Both the position numbers and the translations under genes were made by a program. Below the pieces are notes generated by a model, which made no database searches, had not been told where the DNA came from, and saw only the letters and a program-made list of their open reading frames with translations. From Varanus komodoensis (taxonomy: Eukaryota > Chordata > Lepidosauria > Squamata > Varanidae), in NCBI RefSeq assembly GCF_004798865.1, contig NW_025335761.1, forward strand, positions 18,682,299 through 18,746,298: a stretch of 64,000 nucleotides of DNA. Direction: 5' to 3'. Below, piece by piece: positions 12,301 through 27,300 of this stretch. Each line of letters begins with the position of its first letter. Position 1 is the stretch's first letter.

Positions 12301-15300
12301 CACAACATTTCACTGTTAGCGGCAGGCATGTTTCAGAGCTTTGTGGGAACATATGGAGCTATCATAAGAGGCAGATGCTAGGCAATGGGGGACTTATATG
12401 AAGTGTTCAAGCAGCTTTCCCAGAAGTTGAATAGTCACCATTACTCTTCAATGCCCTTCTTACACCATTCCTCTGATCTCTATTAGAAAGTCACTCTTTA
12501 ATGGTAAATGCCATCAAGAAACACAATTTTGAACATCACTTCTACAGATGGACATTACTTACCTAGTTTATTAGAAGCAATCCTGTACATATATTTCCAT
12601 TATAAAACAATTTCATGGAACAGGGCTTTATTTCCTTTTTTTGGTAAGTAGATTGTGTTAAGTCTACTTGTTAATTAAGGAGAAAATGCCCAGGCAGCTG
12701 GAAGAATAACTAGCAAATAATCTTCAGCCAAAAGTCCAGTAGACTCTATGCACGATCTCCAAATTCATAATTACTAACATATTTATTAATTATTAATACA
12801 CAGTGACACTGTTCTTTTCATAAAAGTCTGGAAAGCACTAATAAAAATGTCTAGGTTCACTCCAATCTAAGAAGAAATACTCATATCACCATAGAATATT
12901 TTTGACCATACAGATCAGAACAGTGTAAGTTTTCACTACTTGCAATCATTTTTCCCAATTCCTGTAGGAAAGGTTATCACATGAAAACTGCAAATGCCAC
13001 AATGTGAAAATACAAGAAGCCCCACTATTTATATAGATCATCTGACTGAACTCAACCATTTGTGATTAAAAGTATCTCGTTTAAAAGCTTCCTGAAGCTG
13101 TGGTTAAATTTAAAATGTTATCAGAGGTGGGCATCAATCCATTCTGGAAATAATATGAATTTGCTGAACAGCTTCTTGGACATGCCCAGCACATTGACTG
13201 GATTAACTAGATATGGAAAATCAGCTGCGTATATCTGAATAAGTCACAGTTGGTTGTCATGCCAATCAAGCCCAGGATGGGGTTGTCTGGGTGACTTATT
13301 TTTACCTTGCAAATCACCCTGACAAACTATGGCTTATAGTTTTTTTTTTTACCCATGCTGGTTGTTTTATTGTTCAGACAAGCATGATACAATCCATCAT
13401 GGATTAAGCCCAACTACAGGTGCACTGCTTGGCAAGAGTGGCAAAATTCCCTTGCTTTTCTTGCCAAGGGATTAACAGGTGAATACCACTGAAAACTGCA
13501 CCCAAAATACCCAAGTGGCACTGGGTGAGTGTGTCAAAACTGATGGAGCTCATGGAGAGGGTTCCATTTGCAGCTTCAAGGCTGTAGAATGACCTCAGGC
13601 CTGAGGCTTCTATATGTGTGCAGTGCACCTGCAAAACCCATGGTCCTCAGCTATGCCAGATATATTGCAGCTGAATTCCTCAGGCCATAAATACAGCCCT
13701 ACATATCTTTTATCTCTAACAGCTCCGGAATGTTGTCTTTCTTTCTGATTTACAATAAAAAACTATTTCTTTTCAAACCTCATTCTTTCTTCATAGATCG
13801 ACAGTTTACCAGTTTATTTAATAAAGTCATATCTAAATAGCTGGACAATTTTCATTTTCTTTCCAGGCAAGGTTGTTTAAAATGATTATAAGGCATGATT
13901 TCTCATTCATAAAGGCATTGTACAGTCATGAGGAATCAATAAATTTTCAGCTACAGACAGACAACAGAAGAGTATTTCTTGTCCTCCATGTATTATTTCA
14001 GATAATTTAAAATTTGATTCAGTCATGTGAATGCCAAGACATATTATTTTACTTTAGGCACTACAACAAAACCTTAAAATAATGAATATGTTAAATTAAA
14101 ACACATACAGTACAATAAACAACAATTAGTTCCATTAGACATTCATATGAGTTCAGCTGAACTTGGCTTTGAATCAGAGGGTTAGAAAGACTGATTCCAA
14201 CCTGAACTTGAACCTTCCAACCCCCAAACTTCAAAACAGTTTTAAATTCCAGCACTTGAGAAAGGATGCCTAACAGTGGGTCAGTTCATATATTGCAACA
14301 ACTCACCCTCAAATAAGCAACATTGTGTGGGTTGTTTATGGAACAACCCATGATGCTCCTGAAAGATGACTGGATTTAGCAAGGGTTAATAGAAAGCCTT
14401 ACTTGGCCAATGCCTTGCTAACTATCATATGAACTTCTGGAGTTATTTATTCCAATGAGAGTAGGAGAATGGCTCCTGATAGTTTTTGGACCGTATCAGA
14501 ACAATTACTCACGCTCTTCTCATTGTTAATATGAGGTAAGTGTGAAACAATAAACAATAGCAAAGGAAAAATGGATAAGAATACAGTTAAGGGGAAGTGA
14601 TAATATTAGACTGAAGAGAAAGACAGAGAAATCCTGAATATGTGCAAAACAGCAATTTGCAGTCCCACTAAAAGTCACTAACCTTGTACATATGGTCCCA
14701 TCTCAGGGTGTTCACGGACACGAAGTGTATATGGTTTCTTGTGGTCTGACTGTCTTAACAAATCTCGAACCCGCTCATTATAGATTTCTAGGAAACTGAA
14801 AAGAAGAGGTTATGATACAAAGATTCTGGATCAGCTTGAATATATTTCACAAACAGAGGATATGCACAGTAAAGGAACAAGATTATGTTTTCCTGCCTTC
14901 CTACCAGGTGCACCTGTCATGCCTCCAGGCCTGCTGGATATTCATACTCAACAATTTCTGTGACCTCACATTTCCATAAAATGTGCAGCCTTTTTCGATA
15001 GAATGGGGCCTATATCCATAAAATCCAATGCATTCAAAAGGCTGAAATAAAATCAAATCCGTGTAATTATCATTCCATTTATGGACTGGGAATCAAGCAG
15101 GTGATGTGCACCTACTTGATCTGAATATACGGCATGTAGGCCCTAAGTAAAATTACACCCATGCATAGACATTCAGTGGATTCAGAGGCAGCATCCAGTG
15201 GATAAGGTGGAAAAGTACAATCTTGTTCCCTTACAAAACATATTCCTAGTCTCAGGAAAGTTTGCCCAATCTTGTCATTTATTTGATACTTCAAAACCAC

Positions 15301-18300
15301 AATTTTGTTGTTCCTATGCCTTAACTGGTTGGTTCCCCATCCCCCAGCAACATATGTTTGGGTCAGATCACCGATATTCAAAGGTTAAGGGAAAAAAGAG
15401 TTAACATAAAAAGGCGTTATCCAGCTGACTACCACTACATTTCCTTTTGTCAGCAGAGGGCTATGAGGATGAGCCTGTGGGCTACCATACTATCATCATT
15501 ACCTTCAGGGGGTCAATCAGGAGACCCTTCGGGACCACGGGCCTCCAGATTTGTATTGCATGATCCATTATCAGTGCTAATAACAGCTGGATATAGTTCA
15601 ATTTTTTAAAATCTCAAGGAAATCGTAACTCAGGAAAAAGTAACTAAAAACAATAACAATATACAAATCTTATCGAACTTCAAGAAAATTTCCTGGAGCC
15701 TTAGGAAAAGTGCAAATGGTTTAATTACAGGAAGAGGCAGAATGTATAAATACCTATATAATCACATGGGAAGAGACAGAAAAGTACAACTACCTGACTT
15801 CCACTCTGCATGAGGCTGACTGCTTTGAACAGTCATCTTCTCTTGAAAACAGACCCTATGGAAATCAAACATTTACATTTCTGCTTTTTGGAGAAAAAAT
15901 CAAGGAGGTACAAATAATGTAAATCTTTGGTTGAATAAAAGAAATACCTCACATATACGTGGTGTTAATCCAATGGATGCCTTGGAAAGAAAAGAAATCA
16001 TTTTACTGTTATTAATTTGTTCTTAAAATGTGCTGCTAATATTTACACAATTTTTAGATCTTTGTGGTGATATCTGAATATAAAACGGAAAGTTACAAAC
16101 AGTAATGATCAGGAAGGCAAAAGCTGAATTGCAGTGGCAACAATGCAAACAGCAACAAATGCTGGAATAGCTGATATTTACTGTCATTTTCAACTTATGG
16201 TGACACTATAAATGAAAGGCCTCCAAAATGCCCCATCCATGAAAGCCTTGCTCAACTCTTGTAAATACTCCAGCTTTAATAATAATAAAGCCAGGCTTGT
16301 AATTATGTCTAGCGGAGGGGAGGGAAAAACCAGGTTGCTTACCTGTAACTAAGTTATCTGAATGCTCATCAGAGCACTCACACTTACAGGCTCCGTGCAT
16401 GAACTTGCCCACCTTCCCAAATATTCCTGGTGGGTTTCCGCCTACTCCTCCCCAGTGCCTTGAGACCACTGAGTGCAGTCTCAGAACTGAAGGAAACCCT
16501 GGGACCAAAGTAAACTCCAAAGCAGGGATGGTGCATGAGGCATGTCAATCTTCAGGTGACCAATCAAAGAACTAAACTTATAGGTAGGCAACCTGTTTTC
16601 TTCCTAGAGGTCTCTGAATTACTCCTACAGGTAAGCAAAAAACAGATTCCCTGGAAGTGGGTTCAATGTCCTATTTCAGAACAGACAAAAAACCCCATAT
16701 CCAAAGGAGCAATTCGTTCTAGCCCTGGTGTCCAATCTGTGACTTTTGAAAGTTGGTGACTTTGACAACAGTGACATGAGATAGGTACAGGAAAAGGATG
16801 CCCTTAGTAAACAGCACTGATGTGTCCAGTACTTGAGTTGAATGAACTCAGATTGGATTCAAGAGCTGAAGACCAGCTAGCCAGTTTAACAGCATGAAAG
16901 ACTCAGAAACAGAACTTTTCAGAGGATACCAGGAAGCCTTTCTGTGGAATCTCAAATGAGAAATAGGTGAGATGAGCAACACAAAGGTTTTTTGCAGGCT
17001 TATGGAATGTGAAAACGCAACAAGCATCCAGTCATGGAAGAACATGTATAACAGATACTGAAGTAAAGAAAAGAAAGCCAGAAGAATAATGTCCTGATTC
17101 AAGTGAAAATCAAAGATGAGCTTAGGAAAGAAAGTCTGGTTGCATCACAGCACCATTTTGTAAAGATGGAAATCCATACAAAGTAAATCTGTGCCACATT
17201 ACATAATGCAACATGCAAACCCCCCTTAAAATTAACTTTAGAAATGTACATTGTACTTATGGTGTTATGTATTCCTAATTTTATTGTATAGCATGAAATC
17301 ATGATGCTTAACACAGCCTACCATAAAAAAGAAGCATTTGATATGCAGATTTTGTTATGAACTACTTGGACCATGAGAGTAACAACACATAAAGTGCATA
17401 AACAATAGAAAATTAGAATATTTTAATCATATCATGAGAAATGAATAATACAGATTATTATAGCTGATTAGAAAAGCAACGGTGAGCTGAGGCAGAAGAG
17501 AATCCTGAGGTAAGGGGAAATGAGGAAGAACCTTTCTGGAAAAGGGTGAAAGGAGCAAAAGAACTAGAAGATACTCTATGTCACTGGAAGAAGTAGAACT
17601 ATGGAACTGCTTTCAAATAATTGAGGGTGAGACTGGAAGGCAGCCTGAAATGAAAGAACTTCAAGTCATCCCATGAAACATTGAGCAAGAGGCTGCTGGT
17701 CAGTCAAGCAATGGGAATGATACCAAGACCTTCACAAACAAGAATAGAAGAGTGTTAGTTGCAGGAAACTCCCTGCTTCATGGGTGTGAAACACAAATAT
17801 GTCATGAAGACCCATGGACTTGCCAGGTAACCTGACCCCATGGAGGATGGATTAGAGATATAACTGAAGGACTGCCAAGCCTCATAAAGCCCACTGACAC
17901 ATATCCCTTCTTTCTTATCCATATGGGGACAAATGACACTGCCAAGCAGAGCTTTGAAGAAAAAATGTCAGACTCCGAAGCTTTGGGGAGGACGATCAAG
18001 AACTTTGGGGCTCAGATGGCTTTCTCTTCCATCCTCTCAGTTCTTGGAAAAGGAAAAGAGAAGAAAGAAAAATACTCCAAGTGAATCCATGACTACAAAG
18101 GTGATACCAATGTGAGAGATTTGGATTCTGGGAATGTGGGCTACATGTATTTGGCCCACAGCATAAAGAAATGTATCAGGAGGACTTTAAATTGTATCCT
18201 ACAGGGGAGGGAAAAGTATGCTGGAGGGTGGATAATGCTGTTGTTGTTATATACTGTCAAGTCATCTGTGACTTACGGTGAGCCTATGAATAAATGCATT

Positions 18301-21300
18301 CCAAAATGTCCTGTCCTTGACAGCCTTATTTAGCACTTGCTAACGTAAGGCTGTGGCTTCCTTTATTGAAATTTATCCATCTTGTAGTTAGCCTTCCTTC
18401 TCTTCTTCTCCTGCCTTTGACTTTTCCTAGGATTATTGTAGTGATATGTGAAATATCCATTTTTGGGGAGGGGATCCATCAGTTTTCCTGGTCTGCAATC
18501 CCAGACTCGGGCCCGCTTTCTTGTGGCTGTGAGTCCAACTTCCTGGTTAGTGGCTTGAGTATTTGCATGAGCACCTGCCAGGAAGCAAACTCACACAAAA
18601 GCTGTGCAAGTGGTGTCCTTCCTCTGCACACATGACTTGCAGTTGTACATGGTGTAGAAGGTTTGTGCTGCACATGGTGTAGGAGGAGGTAGCTGGTGAT
18701 GAAACCTGACTTCAGCAAGTGTTTACAGACTTCCTCTCAGCCAGCAAGGGCTGAACATGAGAAGAAGGAGGGCCAGACTGTGGGGAGAATCACTGCAACC
18801 CTACATTATTGTCCTCTCTAGAAAGTATTGCCCAAAGTAGGTCAGCTTCATATTTTGCTTCAAGGGAAAGTTCTGTCTTGATTTGATCTACTTATTCATG
18901 GCCATCTGTTGGTGGATACTTGTTCTGACAATGAAAACACTTCCAAAAGGGAGTCGAAGGGGGCAAAAGCCCTCAGGCAGTCACAAAAATGCAAACAACA
19001 GTAAATTGCAAAACAAATAGTGAGAGAAAAGCACATGAGAAAGACAGTCTAGACAGAGAATCATAGAATTATGGAATAGTAGAGCTGGAAGGAGCCAGAA
19101 GGCCATCAGGTCCAAGCCCCTGCTATTGCAGGACACCGAGTTACACCATCCCATTCAGATGGCTGCCCAGATGCTTTTTAAATGTTTCTAGAAAGGAAGA
19201 GCTCACAACTTCCTTAGGTAATAGGTTCCATTGTTGTACTGCTCTGACAGAAATTTTCCCTGGTGTCTAGTCTGTGTCTGAACATGCCTATTTCCCTCAA
19301 TCATCCCTCATATGAGTTTGCCTCCAGTCCCTGAATTGTCTTAGTTGCCCTCCACTGTATCCTTTCTAGTTTTTCTGCATCTTTTAAAATGTAGCTGCCC
19401 AGAACTGGACACAATACTCCTGGTGAAGTCTGACCAGTGCTATTCCAGTCCAATCACAAAGAATGAATCTCAGAATCAGTACCAACAAGCTGAAATAACA
19501 CATATGTAACTTGAATAAACTGCCAACAAGAGCTCTGGGAGATTAAAAGATGAGTTTAATTTATCACAATGGTTTTAGAAGAGAGAGGCCCAGTTTGTCT
19601 TTCCAAAAGGGGGACTATTTTTAAACAAGGATGCTCCTATGGAGTAAGTTCTTCAATGGCTACAACACACTAAGTTGTAAAAACTGAAAATTACGTAGGT
19701 CACTATTCTGTGGAAGGACAAGCTTTTTAATATATAAATGTAAATGCTATTAATTTAAATAATATAGACTAAAATATGCTACAAGTACACAGCAAGAGCA
19801 AGCAAGGTGCACAAAGCAAGAAATGGCTTTTAGAACTGGACAACTGCGGTCAATATATGAAAATATGTCCAGAAGGCAAAAGCATAGATTCTAATGTCTA
19901 TCATATCTGACTAAAGTAATGCCTATTCCACTACACATGTGACTTACTCATTCTCCATATTAATATGAAATTCTTCTATCCCTTTCTGAAGCATTTGATA
20001 CAGCCTACTGTGGAACACAGAATAAAAGACGGAATGGATTCTGAGAGCGAGTTCTAGTTTCAGTGATTTAATACTTACCTACAATAACAGTTACCAAGTA
20101 CTATCAGAAACATAGTTAGAATACTTAACACCACTATCTACTGCATACATAGTCTTAATGCAAATGAAACAAATTGAAAGCCCAGAACATAAATCAAGAG
20201 TGTAACTCACGGGAGTTCCCATCATGGTGTATGTTTTTCCTGAACCTGTTTGTCCATATGCAAAAAGGCAAATATTGTACCCTTTAAAAGCACCAGATAA
20301 TACTGAAGTACCAAGGTCCTGGAAAACCTGCAATGAACAAAGAAACAAACACATTGTATTCAGTAAGTATGTCTATTACCAAACTTCAAATTTCAGGATG
20401 GAGGACATGGGCAACACTATGCCAAGACCCACTGGAATCTAGTGCCAGCTCTGCCCCAACAATTACTGAAAAGAACATGTGGGGTTGCAAGTCTCTGACT
20501 GTCATACCCCTTCTAGAGGAATCCTTCTCAGAGGAGTTCTGAGATAAAAAGCACCCCTGATCTGCCAATGTCAGAAGGCCAGGAGTAGCCTGGGCCTTTA
20601 AGGTAGGTAGCCACAGGTCCATCCTTGCAGGAGCTAAGGAACTCTACCTCTGAGGCAGAGGCTGAGCATCTCCCTGGCCCTCAAGAGTATCATCACCTCA
20701 AGAAGCATGGCAGTATGTCTCCCCTGAGAAGACTGTTCCTCGAGAAGAAACAACTCTCATGACTACGACTCTTGGCAGAGGACTATAATGAACTACAGTT
20801 GAACCCAGGATAGGGGCACAGGAGGCTGGCAGTATCAGTCCATACTGGAAGGTACCATTCTTTCAGCTCCAGTACCTTGTACCTTGTTTTCCAGACCTTG
20901 CCTTGTTGTTGACCTGAACCTCATGTGTGACCCTTGTGTTTATGTTCCAGAGTCAACTCCTGATTGACTCTGTTTTGGGCCTATGTAAAGTAGCTGACTG
21001 TTTAACCGTGCTTTGTCTTAGACTGATCTCCTACTGAAATAAAACATCCATGCTAGACAATTTGCCTGTTTTGTTGTCTTGCCTTTTGGAGTGCCCTATA
21101 ATTTGCCAGAACTGATTCAGCCACAGGAGGACAGTAACCACTACAAAGAAAGTTATTTCATTCTAGAATGTAGTAGCAGGAGCTGGGAGATGAGATGCTC
21201 TGTGGGTAGAAGATTTAGTGATAAGTGATAAGCATGGTAAAGCCACTTGTTGCAGAGGAGCTGAGATGACATGGAAAAGGCTGAAAAACTGTTTATGGAA

Positions 21301-24300
21301 TAAGGTTTCTAAAATAAAGCACAAAAAATATCCAGTATTTTTAGGAGTGGGGCATGATCCACTCAACTTTTACAGATTCTTACAGCACAGTTTACAGCAA
21401 GAACAATAGATCACTATGTGGATTCAAGTTAATTATGGACAGTGCATTGGATACATGCATAAAATATTACACATAACATAATGCTAGACTATAATAAGGC
21501 AAACACTGCACTTCTCAATAATAATCTGTTAATGGAATAAAATGGCTTAAAATATTGTTGTAACTATGGTTTTAAGAGTAACCCAGCATCCTTATTTTAT
21601 GAAAAATAAAACCTTCCTTTTTTTAGGCTTGGAATTAAGCACTTCCCTTGTGGCTTATGGAAGTAAAACTGCAGTCAGTGATCAGACACAGCAGGTGCAG
21701 CACAATATTAGAGTTTCACTAGGGGAGGGTAATCCAGCAGCAGCTTACTGCACCTGTTGCATCTGTGCAGTATCTCCCCACCAACTGTCTGTGGGAATAC
21801 GCTAGAACACCTGGCTTCTAAGCTTTTTGCTCAGCCAGAGTACATGCATCCAAGCTTGGGGCCATTCCAGCTTCGTGAAAGGCAGAGAAGGACTAACACA
21901 ATTACTATTATTATAAACCACACTGGCTCTCAAAATAAGCAGTTAGGGAGGGATAAGCAAATAAAAGAGTATAAAATAAAAAAAAAGTGTTTTACTATTG
22001 CACAAAGAAAATAACTCACTTCTACTTTCTCATATTTCAAATAACATATTTAGCAAAGCACAAGAAAGGTTTATTTAAAAACTGTTGAATGTGGGACTGG
22101 AGAGAGAAGACGGAGAATATTTTAAATGTACTTTAATGCTTTGTTTTTGTGATATTTGTATTTTATTGTTTTGGTTTTGTGCATTTTTGTACACCCCAAG
22201 AGAGTTTCAGTTATGGAGCAGTACAGAAATAAAATTATGATTATTTGGAAAACATTTTATTTGTCTGATTGTTTTTTCTATAAGTAGTAGGGAATTCTGG
22301 AGTTATCACTATTCTGGGGTGATTACTTTTATGTACACATTTTAATGTAATAAAACATTAGAAAAGAATTATGAAGATTATGAATACTGGTGATTGAAAA
22401 CACTATTATTTCCTACACAAACTGGGTAGTCAAAATGTATTGTTTTTGGGAATGTTTTCTCTCTGTTTCTCATTTTAAACTAAAGCTAAAGTTATAGGTA
22501 AAATTTTCATGAGATTTCTATCTTCACATTAAATACACTTTGTTTATATAAAATAAGATCAAAGCAAACCTTTTGGTCTTAACACTTGCTTTCATCTGTG
22601 GAATATGTAGTGGTGATGGAACCTAGTTTGGGCTTGCTATAATCTTGGAGTTTCATTGTAACACTGTTACACCTGCTTTTATTTAAATTGTTGGTTTCTG
22701 TGAAGAAGATAATGGTCTTTCAAAAAAAAAAAAAAAGAATCCTAAGAAAATCAAGAATGCACAATGTTTTAATGGATAATCAACTTCCACTGAAAATAAC
22801 TAGTAGTAAGAAAAAAAGCACTGGGACATGTGTGATGTGAAAGGTTTTTGGATTACACCCATTTATTGTCCTGCTGCAAGCAGTCGCTTGCTTGCTCTTT
22901 CATATTTGTTTTATTATGTGATCCACATTTGTTGAAATACTGTAGTCTCAAAAACCACTCAAATACATTTTCAAAGATATACTTGGTGACATTTCCATTT
23001 TCATACATTATTGCAATAGTTAAGGTCATATGATTAGATAGCATCACAATTCCTCCATGAATGAAACAAGCCTACTAGGCAACCAAAACTCTGTTTGAGT
23101 TGTGTTTTGATCTATAAAGTGAGCTACCTGCTCTTATTTCTGGCTAGAAAAGCAGGGTTTTATGCTGCATTTTATTCTTGTTGCTTTTAAATCTATTTTG
23201 TCTTCTGATTATTATTTGTTCTGTGAATGTCGCAGAGTATATATTAATGGACATCATATACATTCAAGTAAAATAAATAAATAAAAACCTTCTGATGAAA
23301 CTAGGCATACTGCTAAAGCAGACAATAATCTATCCCATCTATCAACGTAAGAGAAGCTTACAATAAGTCTTTAGGAATCTTCACAGAAATGGTGTAGAGA
23401 ATGGGGTCCTTTCTTACTTTAAAAAAAAAAACACACAGGAAGGAAGAACTAATAGCTTTATTCCAATGATACAAGGTCTTTTCTGCATGTGAACTCTCTT
23501 GAGGAATACCAAATTAATCCCAGCTGAAGGCTTTCTATGTGCAAAGAAAGCAGCAACCAGAACACAGGGAAACCCATTATACTCATTAACTGAGCAAGAA
23601 ACTTCTGCTATGACACTAGGGTTTATTTAAGTAACATTACACCATTCATGATGATGAAGAAAGACTGAGACGATGGTCAGTTTAGAGCATTTTTGTCTCT
23701 CTTGTAAATAAATGACTGGCTACACTTACCAGGAATCCTAGCCAATCCTCAGCGCCTCACTTCTTTGCTCAATTAAACAGGAAATCATGAAACAGAAGGC
23801 TTCTCTCCAACAGATAAATCTATAGAGAAAATCCCATTGGCTGTGTGGCTAGAATGCGGCTTCAATACCTTGGCTTTCCTACAGTAGAGTTTCTAGTTGA
23901 ACTAAGGGGACATCAAATCAAATCTCTCTCTGTAACATTATTGTCCAACTATACACAAGGAAAGATCTTCTTCATCTCTCAACAGATTTTCAGGATAAAA
24001 ACCTGAGGGTATATCCCCTGCACCCTGACAGACAGCTGCTGTGCTAGAACCAACAAACAAGAATTTTAAAGAGACAAGTTTTAAAAGCTCAATATCCATT
24101 TGCTTCTGTTTCTAGGGCAGCAGCCTTCAAAAGGCAGAATGTACAGAACAAAGCAAGTTAAAAATAAAATATGAATGGGATTTTGCCACAATTCTGTTAA
24201 TAATTTATGCATACTTAAATTCCACATCTTTGGGCATACAGACATGTAACAGTGCTGGCTGGCTTCTTGCCATGTTCTGTTCTGTCTAAAGGCCAAGGCA

Positions 24301-27300
24301 ATTATCTTTTCTGTTTGATTCTTCAGTACTTTTACAACAAACATAATGTAAAATGTGATTTTATATAAATTAATGCAGGTTGATAAATCTCTAATAGCTA
24401 TCCCTCCCACTGATTTCCCTCCACATTGTAATTTCCTTCTTGAAAATGGTGGTAGCACAGATGCTATATGCTAGATGAAGCAGAGGTTCTTGAGAGTAAC
24501 AAATTTTAAATTATGGAACTGAATTTGCTATGAAAGAAATGTAGTTGGGAAATCGGCATTTGGTGACACATCATCATTGGCTGCCTAGCTCTCTAGAGAT
24601 ATTTATGGCTTTTCGCTAGGAGTTATCCACAGCTATCTCTAGAGAACCATGCAACGCATTTGCTGACATGTCATCGATTGCTGCATCTCCCTAGAGATAG
24701 TAATGGAAACCCATTTTCATAGAGCAAATGTTTTCACCATCCCCAACAAGCTCTTCAACACCTCAGATAACACAGTTGCCTCTCTTTAAACTAAGCCATG
24801 TGTTCCATCAGAAGCTAGAAATGGAAGCTCAACAAATGCTCAGCCAACTCTGCCCCTGAACCCAGACCCACTGAGATTAATTCACCATGGATTAAAGAGT
24901 TTTGAATGTAATAAGCAGGCACTGGACTATATTGCTCTGGCCTCCCATTATCACTGAACTTCGGAAGATAGTGAGAGACAGGTAGATCTCTTTTAAAGAT
25001 CCAAGTTATTTTCTATTGGGCTTACATTAAAGACAATGAAGTTCACCATCCTTGGACATAGTGAAGGATGGTACATAAAAGCTTTGAATAAATAAATAAA
25101 ATAGGTAAGTTACAACATTTTTTTCAATATTGTATACCTACCTATGTACATACATAGTCTCTCTCTCTTCAGTACCTGTAGTTACTTTATTATTACTGTA
25201 TTTTTCTCATTATTGCAATGCTGTATCACATTTAAGATTTTTCAGTGAATATGAAAATGTTTTTTAAGTGTTTCATATGCATAGAAAGGTTATGTGTCAA
25301 TTTTTTGGGGACACCCTGTATATTAAAAAAATAAAACATTTGGCTTACTCATGTGATCTTACTTACACACAAATTCTACTTAAGGACATTCTCAGGAATG
25401 GAACTCATTATTAACCCAGGGACTACCTGTATATCTCATGAAGTCCTGTGGTTTTATCAAGTATGCTGTCTCCTTGGGGAGATATTAGAGTTGTCATCTT
25501 CAAGAAGGGAAAAAACGGAAGAACCTGGGAAAATTCTGGATTATAAAACTGCAATCTTCAAAAACCTTGAAAATAATGCAGTGATTACTAGAAGCCACAA
25601 TGGATTTGTTAAGAACAAATCCTGCAAGACAAATCTGATTTCATTTATTCATTGTGTAACCTTCCTGGTGGACTGTGGGAATACTGTGGACATAATATAA
25701 CTTGATTTCAGCAAAACTTTTGCCTAAGTGCCCCATAATCTTGATTAGCAAATGTTTTGCCACACTAGAGGCTTTTAAGATGTAGCTGAAAGGGATGGTT
25801 TAACTTGGAGTCCTGTGTTGAACATGAAGTTGGAACTGATGGCCTTACGGACCCAATCCAATTCTATTATTCTATTGCAATGTTTTGTTATTATGAAACA
25901 ACATAATCTTTAGAGAAAAAATAATCTTGGTTCTTGGGCTTTCAAGTAACCAGTGCTGACAGTGCTGACTGTCTCTGAGATGTCTACTGAGAACAAACAT
26001 TCTCTGTTCCTCCTTTGTATGACCTTGAAAGGGGTTTTGTTTGTTTTTAACTTTTAGGGTATTTCAGTAAAGGAGCTAGCAAGAGGTTCCCCCCTTTATC
26101 TAATGCTCAAAGACAAAGATTTAGCTGATAAATTTCATCCCCTTCTTTCACATCATAGCTGACTAAAGGAAAAGGATGCCTGTACTGAGCTCTTTCTCAC
26201 TAAAAGGAGTGGTAGAAGGACTCTCTTGGGCAGCTTGCTGGCAGATCTGTGGATCCCAGAATGGCTTGCCCAGTGTTGGGAGGGAATTTTGTAGATCGCA
26301 GCAATTTATGAGGACAATGAGATAAATCTGCTGGAAGAAAGAAAGGTGTTTCTGTAGAATGATGGGGAATGTATGGCCCTGCAGATGGTATTGGTCTGCA
26401 ACTCACATCTTCCATCACCACTGCATATACTAGTTAAACCTGATGGAACTCTAGCAACTTCTGCAGAGGCATTTATTCCCCATGCCTACTGTATAAAGAT
26501 AAGCCTATACAGAATTAGAGCTAGTAAATGAATAGGGATAGAGAGTAACAGTGTGAATTTTTAAAAATCTGTAAATAAACTGGACTTCATAAAACTAAGA
26601 GTTCTGTATATCTTAACAGCAGTGCACTCTCAAAAAGTACTTACACAAAGCAGGGCACCCAATTTTTGCCCAACTTACCACAATACCACAAATTGTCTAT
26701 GAATGGTCACCTCACCCTCAATAGGTTTCTGGGGCATTGGAGCGCTGCAGTAAATATGCAGAAACTTATGAAAATTGGGAAACTGACCTTGAACAAACAG
26801 AAACGCTTTCTGTACACCCAAAGCCACCAGAGAATCAGAATACAACCTATTAGTCTTCACATATCTTTCAGCTGGCACAAATGGCTCCAAAAATTGTACT
26901 GAGTATATTTAGATCTTAGAATATTGTGACACAATCTATTAAGAAATCAGTTGTTGTTTTTTTTAAGGCCTGGCTGAGACTTTCTGATGTCTCCTTAATC
27001 CCCCCTCCCCCCAGAAACAACTCCCAGATGAAGGATACATTTTTGTTATTACAGCTGTTCAGTGTATATGTACTGTGAAATATATCCTTCAAAAAACCCC
27101 TTCAGATCCTACAAAAAAACCATTTGACTTCATTCAGTGAAATATGAAGCAGATGTGGAATGGCATAATGGTCTTCTGCTCAACAGTGTGATTAGACTGC
27201 TGTGGAGGCACACAAATAACTTATTTAAGAGGAGGGGAAACCCCTGCCATAGGCATTGTTAAATGTTTAAATCATACAATTACATGCAGAATTGAATTAA

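Noticed and set aside
24081-24458. 125-codon minus frame in intron 3
   Set aside because: Checked for kinesin or other familiar motifs and for splice sites at both ends; none found.
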